The notes under the pieces were generated by a model. It did no database searches. It was not told the origin of the DNA and saw only the letters and a list, made by a program, of their open reading frames with translations. Below, one piece after another: positions 8,450 through 16,193 of a stretch of DNA of 31,373 nt. The translations under genes were made by a program, and so were the position numbers. Within the stretch, counting starts at the first letter, position 1, and every line of letters starts with the position of its first letter. The stretch spans positions 1 to 31,373 of the forward strand of contig DATJXA010000174.1 in the NCBI GenBank assembly GCA_035500675.1, in the 5' to 3' direction. This DNA is from JAGVPT01 sp035500675 (lineage in GTDB: Bacteria > Bacteroidota > Ignavibacteria > UBA10030 > UBA8401).

Positions 8450-9097
8450 TCACGGCAGGTACACAATCCCTCCCTTTGTGACGAGGCCGTACTCCAGCTC
8501 TCCGACAAAAGCCGATGTTTGGGCAAACAGTTGAATTGTCACACGGACATGAATCTTCATCGAAGTGATCTTCCAATGATCATAATTGAACAATCCGACA
8601 TACGGTTCGACCGTGTACGCGCTGATGTCGTGGTAGATCCTATTCCCCTTGCTGTCTTTCAAATTCCATAGGACTTGAAATTGCACCAGCTGGCCGGGAT
8701 CCATTACAAGAATTCCTGTTTTTGAATCGTATGCTGGACCGGGCACAATATTTTTTATGGTAATTGGGATCGTGGCTCCGATATCGGGATGATCCACTAC
8801 CCAGAGATCCAATTTCCCCTGAACTGCTGCGGCACCGTAGAGAGTCTCCTGATACTGATTTTCCTCATAAAAAGTGAAATCGATGGGATTCGGCGGCATA
8901 ATCTCCAGAAGGCTGTCTGGACCAAACGAATCGCCGTATTCGACATACAGCACAGTATCCAAGATCGCTGAAGGGACTATCGTCGCGACCGTCACCGTCG
9001 GCTCTGTATACGTTGGCAAAGGGTCATTGCAGCCAATTCCCGTCGTGACCATGATACCAAGCAGGGAAAAATTAATGAAGAGAGCAGCTGGCCTCAT
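8450..9097 (-). CDS. Putative lipoprotein, paralogue A of a tandem pair
   Basis: Starting at ATG 9095-9097 the protein has 215 residues: MRPAALFINFSLL, a hydrophobic core and IGCNDPLPTY with the putative lipid-bearing Cys at residue 23. This start matches the paralogue at 7592-8242 in signal length. An upstream in-frame TTG at 9212-9214 has a better Shine-Dalgarno (AAGGAAG), whereas AGGGG touches the ATG directly; the TTG start would put 39 extra residues before the signal sequence, which is unusual. The start is therefore not settled. The body is beta-rich and has no recognised domain. The gene diverges from the WD40 surface protein gene at 9290. The spacer to its paralogue (8243-8449) contains a TTGACA on the minus strand, without a good -10 partner. 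Confidence 0.72.
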   Translation of the reverse strand: MRPAALFINFSLLGIMVTTGIGCNDPLPTYTEPTVTVATIVPSAILDTVLYVEYGDSFGPDSLLEIMPPNPIDFTFYEENQYQETLYGAAAVQGKLDLWVVDHPDIGATIPITIKNIVPGPAYDSKTGILVMDPGQLVQFQVLWNLKDSKGNRIYHDISAYTVEPYVGLFNYDHWKITSMKIHVRVTIQLFAQTSAFVGELEYGLVTKGGIVYLP

Positions 9098-9254
9098 CCC
9101 CTGAAAAAGTTTGCCGGTCGTTTTTCCAACGCATGTTGCCGAACCCTCGCGACGTGCCGACGCATCGAGTGCAGTCATAGGTTTCAAACTATGAATTAAT
9201 GGTTCCAAAATCAAACAACAACTTCCTTCAGAACTCCCCTCGCCTGCTGTGAAA

Positions 9255-9285
9255 TTGCTCTTTCGTCGGATATAGTTTATATTTG
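9255..9285 (+). promoter_or_regulatory. Candidate Bacteroidota-type promoter just before the WD40 gene
   Basis: TATATTTG at 9278-9285 matches the Bacteroidota -7 consensus TAnnTTTG exactly, and an ATTG box ends at 9257, 20 bp upstream. The -7 box ends 4 bp before the ATG at 9290, so transcription from it would start at or near the start codon, giving a leaderless or nearly leaderless mRNA. Motif only. Confidence 0.35.
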
Positions 9286-9289
9286 GCGT

Positions 9290-11416
9290 ATGGAGATTTT
9301 CACTCGTAAATTTCTTTCACGTCTCATCCTGAGTGCCACTGCAGGATGTTTTTTTTTGTTGATCAACTTGCGATGTACTGTCGACGAGGTCAACATCTCG
9401 CCCTATCCCGTCGTTAAAATTATTTCCCCTACGCCGACAACCCACATCCTCGATACGGCCACAATTCAAGTGCAGGCTTCCGACGACAAGGGAGTTACAC
9501 GGGTTGAAATCTACATTGACGGAAAGCTGGCGCCCGGTGGAAAAATACTCTACGTGCCGTATCAATATAATTGGGACACCAGCGCTTTAACCGATTCAAG
9601 TGTGCACGAGATCTACGCCAAAGCATACAACGTCGATAGCAATTCTACGACGTCTTCGACGGTGGCGGTTACCGTCTATAAATTTCAACCTTCAAACCTT
9701 GTGGCAAACCTCGTCGGAGACACCCTGGTTGCGTTGTCGTGGACCGACAACTGTTCAAAGGAGACGGGATACGAGGTCATCGAGCGCGTCGGCGACAGTT
9801 TGTACTATATCGCGGCCCAGCTTCCAGCCAACACGACGTCGGCAGGAGTGCCCGGAATTTATTCAACCACCCAGTACTACACATTTTACGCTCGCGCAGT
9901 TATCGACTCCCTGAAAAGCAAGTTCAGCAATGGAGTCACTGTTCTTCCTGTTGTCACCGCTCCGTCTCAGTTAACTGCCACTATGGTAGCCGATACCCTT
10001 GTGATGTTGTCGTGGCAAAACCGGCTTCACCCGATATCCCAGTACATCGAAGTCGATCAAGCAGAAAACGACGGCCCTTTCACCATCGTCGGGAATATTT
10101 CCGCAGCATTGGATTCGACTTCACTCAAAGGAAGTTATGTGGTCGGAACATTCTATCGCTACCGATTGCGGGGTTGGACAGTTCACAATAACTATAGTCT
10201 TTATTCGAATATTTCAAGTACGCAGGTCGTTTTTCCCGCCCCCAGTTCTCTCACAGAAAACACGGTTGATCAATTCAGTGTCCAAATACGTTGGACGGAC
10301 AATTCTTCTTTCGAGAAGGGATTTTCTATCGAACGAAAAACACCGACGGCCGATTTCGCAGAAGTCGGGCGCGTCGGGCCAAATGTGACATCGTTCATCG
10401 ATACAGGGTTAGACTCAACGATGTCGTATATTTACCGAGTAAGGGCATTTACGGATCTCAACGCGAGCGGTTACTCCGGGTTGCTGCAATTGAACTATCA
10501 ATTCAATTATTTTGAGGAACAATCCATTCAAGCTGATGGTGCGCGCGTTGGAGGTCTGGCTTTTGTCGGCACCAGCAACGATGTGATCAGCGTAGGAACT
10601 GCCAGCTCTGCGAAAATGTGGGACGCTTCAAACGGAACGCTTATCAAAACGTTCTCCGGGAGCTCGGCCCCCTTAACGTCGCTTGCCGTCAATCCTCAGG
10701 GGACAATGCTCATCACCGGCAGCGCAAACGGAAACATCATCGTTTGGGATATTCCCTCAGCTTCCGCAACGCTGAGTATTCCGGCATACCCGGTTCCCAT
10801 CACTTCTGTTTCTGTGAGCCCGGATGGACAATACATTGCAAGCTCAAGCACCGACAGTTCGACGATAAAAGTGTGGAGGGTTTCCGACGGGTCGCTCTTG
10901 TGGACCGTTGCCGGTCATACATCTCTCATCAACGCAACCTGTTATTCGCCGGATGGGACTGAGCTCTTCAGCTGCAGCGACGACCAGCATGTCAAAACCT
11001 GGAATGCATTGGACGGATCGCTTTTGCGGGATGCTTCTGTGAGTTTCAACTATTTCAAATCGCTGGCCACCAATTCCGCTGCGAATATGGTCGCAGCCGG
11101 AAGCGTGTCGCAATCGAACTCGCTGACCGCATGGCAATTGACAACAGGAACTCAGCTCTCCGGTTTTACACCGAATGGAAGCATCCCGGGCGCCTATGCC
11201 GTCGCATTTAGCGCCGACGGCACATCGCTCGTCTGCGGTTATGACGACTACTTCGTCAGGGTCTGGAGCGTATCGAATCGGAGCTTGGTGACAGAGCTTT
11301 ACGGACACCGGAGCCAGGTCCATGCAGTTGCGTTCAATAAGGGAGCGGACCTTATGGCCAGCGGCAGTTCCGACGGGATTCTGAAAATATGGAGATGGAA
11401 GAAATTGTGGCACTGA
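9290..11416 (+). CDS. Secreted surface protein: Ig-like, three FnIII domains and seven WD40 repeats
   Basis: 708 residues and the only plus-strand gene. Residues 1-29 form a signal sequence ending in NLRC; Cys29 could be lipid-bearing, but Arg at -1 is a poor lipobox. Residues about 38-130 are a bacterial Ig-like domain (DDKGVTRVEIYIDGKL). Three fibronectin type III modules follow at about 132-220, 222-313 and 316-403 (WTDN.S.E.GY/FSIER patterns). Residues about 418-706 hold seven WD40 repeats (IIVWDIP, IKVWRVSDG, VKTWNALDG, LTAWQLTTG, VRVWSVSN, LKIWRW and a first degenerate KMWDASNG), enough for one closed seven-bladed propeller. No enzyme domain and no type IX sorting domain was recognised. 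A protein-binding or adhesion role at the cell surface is inferred. It diverges from the lipoprotein pair and converges with the DUF6483-like gene. Confidence 0.88.
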   Translation: MEIFTRKFLSRLILSATAGCFFLLINLRCTVDEVNISPYPVVKIISPTPTTHILDTATIQVQASDDKGVTRVEIYIDGKLAPGGKILYVPYQYNWDTSALTDSSVHEIYAKAYNVDSNSTTSSTVAVTVYKFQPSNLVANLVGDTLVALSWTDNCSKETGYEVIERVGDSLYYIAAQLPANTTSAGVPGIYSTTQYYTFYARAVIDSLKSKFSNGVTVLPVVTAPSQLTATMVADTLVMLSWQNRLHPISQYIEVDQAENDGPFTIVGNISAALDSTSLKGSYVVGTFYRYRLRGWTVHNNYSLYSNISSTQVVFPAPSSLTENTVDQFSVQIRWTDNSSFEKGFSIERKTPTADFAEVGRVGPNVTSFIDTGLDSTMSYIYRVRAFTDLNASGYSGLLQLNYQFNYFEEQSIQADGARVGGLAFVGTSNDVISVGTASSAKMWDASNGTLIKTFSGSSAPLTSLAVNPQGTMLITGSANGNIIVWDIPSASATLSIPAYPVPITSVSVSPDGQYIASSSTDSSTIKVWRVSDGSLLWTVAGHTSLINATCYSPDGTELFSCSDDQHVKTWNALDGSLLRDASVSFNYFKSLATNSAANMVAAGSVSQSNSLTAWQLTTGTQLSGFTPNGSIPGAYAVAFSADGTSLVCGYDDYFVRVWSVSNRSLVTELYGHRSQVHAVAFNKGADLMASGSSDGILKIWRWKKLWH

Positions 11417-11455
11417 GATGATGTTGCTCGCGCAGTGCCGTCTGCGGCGGGAAGG

Positions 11456-12124
11456 TTAAGAGGCGTCCGACGGAAGCCATTTCCTGCTGCTCAAATCCGC
11501 TGTAAGATTGTCAACCGCTTTTCTCGAAAATTTTCCGATTCTGAGTTGCTCGTCCGATTTTTCCTTGAGACGTTCACAAAACTCCATCCCTTCTTTTTTA
11601 TAGCTCGGCTCGAGTTTCAGCAAGTCGTATAGAACTTCCACGGCATCTGCATAGCGGTTGGCAGATTCATAGTAATAAAAAAGTTTCTTTTCGATGTGAA
11701 CCGGCACATCCCTCCCTCGCAGCGATCCTTCGACGTCGTCAATGGCTCTTTCGTGCGAGCTGTCAATGGGTCCGTTGTTCCTGATTGCGGACTCCGCGAG
11801 AAGGCTCAGTGCTTTCGTGAACAACGTAATGCTATCTGAAACCTTTCCCTCTTCGGCCAGGATCTCCGATTCTTCTTTGAGCAACATCCCCGCTGCGTAG
11901 CATCTCACCTTTCCCATGCTCGGGTCCAACACAAGGAGTTCAATCATCTGGATCTCCGAAAGCCGCTGGAGAACGTTAAGATCTACGCCCAAAAGCTTTT
12001 GCGACGAAGTCTTGATCGCATCAAGCGCTTTTGGGAATTCTTTCTTCTTTTTGAAAAATAGAATGTCCGCCAATGCTTGTGTCAGCACTTGGACTAGCCG
12101 CATGATATAGTCGTTCTCAAGCAT
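11456..12124 (-). CDS. DUF6483-like helical protein
   Basis: I place the start at ATG 12122-12124, giving 222 residues beginning MLENDYIMRLVQVLTQALAD. This N-terminus resembles the DUF6483 family known mainly from Firmicutes (M..DYimR.i.ql..ala.il), followed by FFKKKKEFPKAL, which also fits. An in-frame GTG at 12200-12202 would add 26 residues, but it lies inside the palindrome at 12192-12217. No good Shine-Dalgarno precedes either. The rest is alpha-helical in a TPR-like rhythm (SITLFTKALSLLAE; ANRYADAVEVLYDLLKLEP, then YKKEGMEFCERLKEK). There is no signal peptide or membrane segment, so the protein is likely cytosolic. Function unknown. It converges with the WD40 gene, 39 nt between stops. 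Confidence 0.65.
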   Translation of the reverse strand: MLENDYIMRLVQVLTQALADILFFKKKKEFPKALDAIKTSSQKLLGVDLNVLQRLSEIQMIELLVLDPSMGKVRCYAAGMLLKEESEILAEEGKVSDSITLFTKALSLLAESAIRNNGPIDSSHERAIDDVEGSLRGRDVPVHIEKKLFYYYESANRYADAVEVLYDLLKLEPSYKKEGMEFCERLKEKSDEQLRIGKFSRKAVDNLTADLSSRKWLPSDAS

Positions 12125-12191
12125 CGGGGAAAGTACAAAAGTTAATGTCAAAAGGTAGGAAGAATTGAAAACGGAAGCAACGAGTACTGGT

Positions 12192-12217
12192 GAACCGTTC
12201 ACTTAAGTGAACGGTTC
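12192..12217. repeat. 26-bp perfect palindrome, copy 1 of a two-copy element
   Basis: GAACCGTTCACTT is followed directly by its own reverse complement, giving a perfect 26-bp palindrome with TTAA at its centre. It starts 5 nt after the stop codon of the DUF5916 gene. No run of U follows on the minus strand, so it is not a textbook intrinsic terminator. The outer core GAACCGTTC recurs in the longer inverted repeat at 18144-18178. Confidence 0.85.
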
Positions 12218-12222
12218 GCGCA

Positions 12223-14883
12223 TCATACATTAAACCAATACGAGAATTTGACAAGGAAGATGTTGTCGGCAAGGGTGTTGAACAAGCGGTTGACCGAATT
12301 ATCGAATTGGAAGTTCCCGTTGACGCTCGTCTGGTCGAACCTGCTTTGCGTCCAGACAAAGTAGACGACGGATCCCGGCGTGTATTCCCAGCGCAGTACC
12401 GCGTTGCCTCGCAGCGATTTTGTGTTGAAGTCCGGATTGTCGAAAGCGATCGGCGCCGCCGGGCCGGGTCCGTCCGGGTCGGCGGAATACGAAACCGACC
12501 CGTCCGCTGATTTGGTTTCGGTAAGTGTCGATGAGCCGGTTCCGTACACCCTGAAATCAAACGAACGCGGACGGGTCAGTTCCTTGAAGCCGCTGAAATC
12601 TCCCGACGCGATGAGCGGTTGCAAAAATAATTGCAGGCTCAACGTCGGCGTGAACGTCCAGTCCAACCTGATATTTGCCGAGAGTGTTCTCTGGATCATA
12701 TCGGCGAAAACGTATCTCCCGCCGTACGTCGCCGTCGCTGTCGGGTCGGTGGTCGAGGTCACCCACTGAGCGGCCTCGAAGTCATGGTCGAAAGTCGGTG
12801 CCACGCTTACCGATACGTTGGCGACCGGCCTCCATGTGAGTCCGACATATTCCTGGACATCGCGTTGCCAACCCGATTGATACGTAAACGCACTCACCTC
12901 CGCTTGAAAACTTTTTCTACTATCGGTAGTAATGTCGATATTCACCTGACGGCCGGCGGGGTTCAAGGTCAGCGGACCGCCTCTTGTTCTGTAGTTGTTG
13001 ATCGTTCCCGGATTGTAGGCGAGATTCATATAAAAATTGTAGTAGTTGAGGAGTTGGAGTTGCCCGTACCAATACACCCCTCTCCATGTGACATTTCCGC
13101 CGTAGTCATAATTCTGGAACACCGCCCCGCCGGTTTCAGCGTACCGAAACGTTTCGCCCGGATCCGGCCAGTCATATCCCCCTCCCACATGCATATTGAT
13201 CACATCCGACCGCGATTGAAATCCTACGTCGTCGACGTCGAAACTCGGGCTGAGGATGCCCAGTGCGGAGTTGGCAAAGAATCTTCCCTTATTTTTGTTG
13301 AGCGAGATACGCCCGCCATATCCGGACATCGACGTCAAAGAGCTGTCGACGCCGAGGTACGAGGCATCCGGCCGCTGGAAATAGTGCTGGGAGTTGCTCT
13401 GAAGGGAGATCAGTCGCGCCTGATCTCCGGCAACGCGCGACACGCCCGTCCAGCCGCTGACAACCCACACTTTGTCGGCGTCGAGAAACGACCATCCGTC
13501 AACGCCGAGCACTTCGCTGTCGCTGTTCACATCATCGCGCACGGGGGCCGCCGAAAAATCGCGCGCGGCGATCGTCGACATGAAGCCCAGCCCCTGGCGG
13601 CCTTCGTTGAAATCTTTCTGTGCTCTCAGCACTCCATAGTAAGCCGCGGGCTCCACCTCGTAATGAAAATTGCGGCCTGCGGTGTCAAGGTCTGCGATCT
13701 CTCGCGACGTGACGGCTTCTATCGCGCCGATATTCCACCCATCAATTACTTTTCCTGTGAGCTTCGCCGCGCCGATGATGTGCGTTCCCTGCGGCACGTC
13801 GGAAAAATCCGCGTCCGGTACGCTTCCCTGAGGCGTCCTTCCGATACGCCGGCTGTAAAAGATCGTCGGCTGCGGCCAATTGAAACTCCAATAATTTCGC
13901 GAGCCTCCCTGGCCAAAGTTGAATACCGTGGCTCCCTCAAGAAAGAACGGCCTTTTCTCGTCGAAATAACTTTCGACGTCGCTCAGGTTGATAACAGCGG
14001 GGTCGACTTCGACTTGCCCGAAGTCCGGATTCACCGTTGCATTCAGCGTTAAATTATTTCCCAAACCAATTTTGAAATCGGCGCCAACACCGGGAGAGTA
14101 CACCGAGCCGTTATTGAACGGATCATTGGCCGCCGGATGATTGTATTCTCCTTTTTCAGTCACGTAGGGAACCGCCTCGATCCTGCTTGGAGGGTTGACG
14201 TCTTCCAGCCCAACGAGTTCGCCGAAACGAGAGACGAAGCCGCTTTGGGCCCGCGGCGTGTACACGAGATAGTCGCTCTCTCTCCTCCGGCCGATATCTC
14301 TTTGAAAATTGATCCCCCACACCAGATTTTTCTCGTCATGAAATCGAAGCTGCGAATAGGGGATGCGCATTTCTGCTGTCCATCCTTCGTTGTCGATATG
14401 AGCTTTCCCTTCCCATACTCCGTCCCATGAAAGATCGTTCCACTCGTCGTTGTAGAGCACGCCGTCGATGATCGACCCTCCTGCACTCACGGCGAAGACG
14501 TTTCCCGTTCGGTGGTCATGGTAAGCATCAAAATAGACGCCGAACCAATCGGCGACGGGATATTGATCGCGCCTGCTGAGAATCGGCATGATGGAATCCG
14601 GCGCGTCGTCGTACATGCGCGCGCCGATGTAGACCGCGGCATCGTCATACACGACGCGGACTTCGGTGCGATGCGTTGGCGCAGCTCCTTGGTTTGGATC
14701 GCCTTGGGTAAAGGCGCTGAACGCCGGTGCGGTTTTCCAGATCGGTTCGTCGAGAAGTCCGTCGACGACGATCGGCTCGTGGCTCCGAACTGCATGGACC
14801 TGAAGCGGAGGGACCGATGTTGAATCTGGCGTCGCTGCTTTTGCCAGTACAGTGAAGAATATTATGAGAGGGATTTGTTTCAT
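12223..14883 (-). CDS. DUF5916 outer-membrane protein with N-terminal CBM9-like domain
   Basis: 886 residues. A signal peptide is cleaved near VLAKA/ATPD (residues 13-17). Residues about 28-215 are a carbohydrate-binding-module-9-like beta sandwich: PIVVDGLLDEPIWKTAP, then VRVVYDDAAVYIGARMYD, DWFGVYFDAYHDHRTGNVFA and WTAEMRIPYSQLRF. The remaining ~670 residues have the look of DUF5916: INFQRDIGRRRE, DFGQVEVDPAVINLSDVESY, EKRPFFLEGA and a run of amphipathic strands ending in KFSYWFNV, consistent with an outer-membrane beta-barrel. The family is common in Bacteroidota and relatives; its substrate is not established. The pairing suggests glycan binding or transfer at the surface (inference). A 20-nt-loop hairpin (14905-14936) sits in its 5' flank, and a palindrome follows its stop by 5 nt. 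Confidence 0.9.
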   Translation of the reverse strand: MKQIPLIIFFTVLAKAATPDSTSVPPLQVHAVRSHEPIVVDGLLDEPIWKTAPAFSAFTQGDPNQGAAPTHRTEVRVVYDDAAVYIGARMYDDAPDSIMPILSRRDQYPVADWFGVYFDAYHDHRTGNVFAVSAGGSIIDGVLYNDEWNDLSWDGVWEGKAHIDNEGWTAEMRIPYSQLRFHDEKNLVWGINFQRDIGRRRESDYLVYTPRAQSGFVSRFGELVGLEDVNPPSRIEAVPYVTEKGEYNHPAANDPFNNGSVYSPGVGADFKIGLGNNLTLNATVNPDFGQVEVDPAVINLSDVESYFDEKRPFFLEGATVFNFGQGGSRNYWSFNWPQPTIFYSRRIGRTPQGSVPDADFSDVPQGTHIIGAAKLTGKVIDGWNIGAIEAVTSREIADLDTAGRNFHYEVEPAAYYGVLRAQKDFNEGRQGLGFMSTIAARDFSAAPVRDDVNSDSEVLGVDGWSFLDADKVWVVSGWTGVSRVAGDQARLISLQSNSQHYFQRPDASYLGVDSSLTSMSGYGGRISLNKNKGRFFANSALGILSPSFDVDDVGFQSRSDVINMHVGGGYDWPDPGETFRYAETGGAVFQNYDYGGNVTWRGVYWYGQLQLLNYYNFYMNLAYNPGTINNYRTRGGPLTLNPAGRQVNIDITTDSRKSFQAEVSAFTYQSGWQRDVQEYVGLTWRPVANVSVSVAPTFDHDFEAAQWVTSTTDPTATATYGGRYVFADMIQRTLSANIRLDWTFTPTLSLQLFLQPLIASGDFSGFKELTRPRSFDFRVYGTGSSTLTETKSADGSVSYSADPDGPGPAAPIAFDNPDFNTKSLRGNAVLRWEYTPGSVVYFVWTQSRFDQTSVNGNFQFDNSVNRLFNTLADNIFLVKFSYWFNV

Positions 14884-15028
14884 GCGATTTTCGATAGGTA
14901 GATTCCCGGCAGCCGCCCTTCTGTCTTTCAGCCGGGATGAGGATGTTGTGTTGAGCTAATAAACGTTTTGAACGTGAATTTGTTGCACGATCGACCGGAC
15001 TTTTGTCTCCCCGGAACGAAACAATGTA

Positions 15029-15061
15029 AATAAAAAGGCCGTCACTTTTAGATGACGGCCT
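15029..15061 (-). terminator. Intrinsic terminator after the DUF4097 operon
   Basis: On the minus strand AGGCCGTCA and TGACGGCCT form a perfect 9-bp stem around an 8-nt loop (15036-15061), followed at once by TTTTTATTT. It lies about 38 bp after the stop at 15099 and ends the sigma/anti-sigma/DUF4097 unit. Confidence 0.92.
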
Positions 15062-15098
15062 GCGATCTGGCGAAAAATACGATCCGGAGCGACCGTCG

Positions 15099-16193
15099 TT
15101 ATTTACCGTTCATTTTTCGGATTTCGATATTGCCGTTCGTCGTTTCGATGACGATCTTATCTCCGCCGCCGTTCAAATTGTAAATGGCGTGTATCTCTCC
15201 GTCATCTTTATCTGCCGTTTTCGTTTCAGCGGGAAAATCGGAGCTGATGTCATATTCATCCTCTCCATGGCGCCACTGGTCGCGGATGCGGATCGTCGCG
15301 TCGATCGTCGCCTTCGCGTTCGAAGGCAGAGAGAGCATAACATTCCCGCCCGATGAACGCAATTCGCTGTCTCCCTTGCCGCTCGGGATCAATTCCGCCG
15401 TGACATCGCCGCCTGCCGTTCTCGCTACGATAGAGCCCGTGATATTTTCGAGCTGGACATTGCCTCCCGCCGTTTTTGCCTCGACCTTTCCGCTTGCGCT
15501 TTTAAGTTCGATATCTCCTCCGGCAGTTTTCAGCATGGCGCTGCCGGAAACTTTTCCAACTTTCACTTCGCCGCCCGACGTCGAAAGCTGAGCGTCTCCG
15601 CCGACATCGCCGACCTCAACATCGCCGCCTGCGGTAGAGGCCGTGAGAGACTTTCCTGCTTTTTCAATTTTAATTTCACCACCCGACGTGCGGACTTCCG
15701 CATCTCCCGATACGTCCCCCATCCTGATATCTCCGCCCGAGGTCTTGAGGGTCGTCGTCCCCTCAATGTTATCCGTACGGATATCTCCGCCGGATGTCGA
15801 ACCCGAGAGTTTCCCTTTCATCGTTCCGCGCACTTCGATATTCCCTCCCGATGTGTGCACGTCGGCATCGAACTGTTCCGGAAGGCTGATCTTGAACAAG
15901 ACATTTCCGGACCAGTTCCAGCGCGGACGGTACTCGACATGGATCGTATTGCCGGATTGTGTGATCTTCAGATAATTCATATCCTCCTCGTCGATCCCGT
16001 CGACGTCAACATTGACTTCATCCTTATTCCATGTGCTCAGCCTGATATCGCCGCTGTTGACAACAACGTCAAGCTCTCCACCTTTTGAAACCGTGAACGA
16101 TTTTGTCTGCTTTCCGTCGTTCGTGTCCGAGACAAGTTTGCTCGGGGATAAAAACGAAGCGAAGAGAACAAATACTACTATGAGCTTTTTCAT
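15099..16193 (-). CDS. DUF4097-type beta-solenoid envelope protein
   Basis: 364 residues with a signal peptide (MKKLIVVFVLFASFLSPS). Residues 34-113 form an introductory beta region (VVVNSGDIRLSTWNKDEVNV). From residue 114 to about 280 comes a regular ladder of rungs starting T(S/A)GG(D/E/N)(I/V): nine rungs in all, seven of them exactly 18 residues long, the first 19 and the last 21. A further SSGGNV rung follows, then a mixed C-terminal part ending KIVIETTNGNIEIRKMNGK. This is the DUF4097 pattern, expected to fold as a parallel beta-helix exposed on or near the envelope. Its ATG overlaps the stop of the anti-sigma gene (ATGA), and a strong Shine-Dalgarno (GAGGAGGTAA) lies inside that gene. 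It is the last gene of the sigma operon and is followed by a good terminator. Precise role unknown. Confidence 0.9.
   Translation of the reverse strand: MKKLIVVFVLFASFLSPSKLVSDTNDGKQTKSFTVSKGGELDVVVNSGDIRLSTWNKDEVNVDVDGIDEEDMNYLKITQSGNTIHVEYRPRWNWSGNVLFKISLPEQFDADVHTSGGNIEVRGTMKGKLSGSTSGGDIRTDNIEGTTTLKTSGGDIRMGDVSGDAEVRTSGGEIKIEKAGKSLTASTAGGDVEVGDVGGDAQLSTSGGEVKVGKVSGSAMLKTAGGDIELKSASGKVEAKTAGGNVQLENITGSIVARTAGGDVTAELIPSGKGDSELRSSGGNVMLSLPSNAKATIDATIRIRDQWRHGEDEYDISSDFPAETKTADKDDGEIHAIYNLNGGGDKIVIETTNGNIEIRKMNGK
15354..15854 (-). repeat. Tandem ~54-bp coding repeats (18-residue solenoid rungs)
   Basis: Within the DUF4097 gene, nine consecutive units encode T(S/A)GG(D/E/N)(I/V) plus twelve or more variable residues; seven units are exactly 54 bp, the flanking ones 57 and 63 bp. 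The DNA copies have diverged, so the conservation is at the protein level. The regular period fits one turn of a beta-solenoid per unit. Confidence 0.85.

Noticed and set aside
9011..9031. TTGGCA...TTGCAG as a possible sigma-54 promoter
   Set aside because: The spacing between halves is two bases too long and the site is inside the lipoprotein coding region.
12631..14052. A 473-codon open frame on the plus strand opposite the DUF5916 gene
   Set aside because: It lies entirely antisense to a well-supported gene, is rich in Arg, His and Val as complement frames are, and shows no domain, signal peptide or Shine-Dalgarno.
15354..15854. Regular repeats considered as a CRISPR array or tandem satellite
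   Set aside because: The period is coding (18 residues), units are diverged at DNA level and there are no unique spacers between identical repeats.
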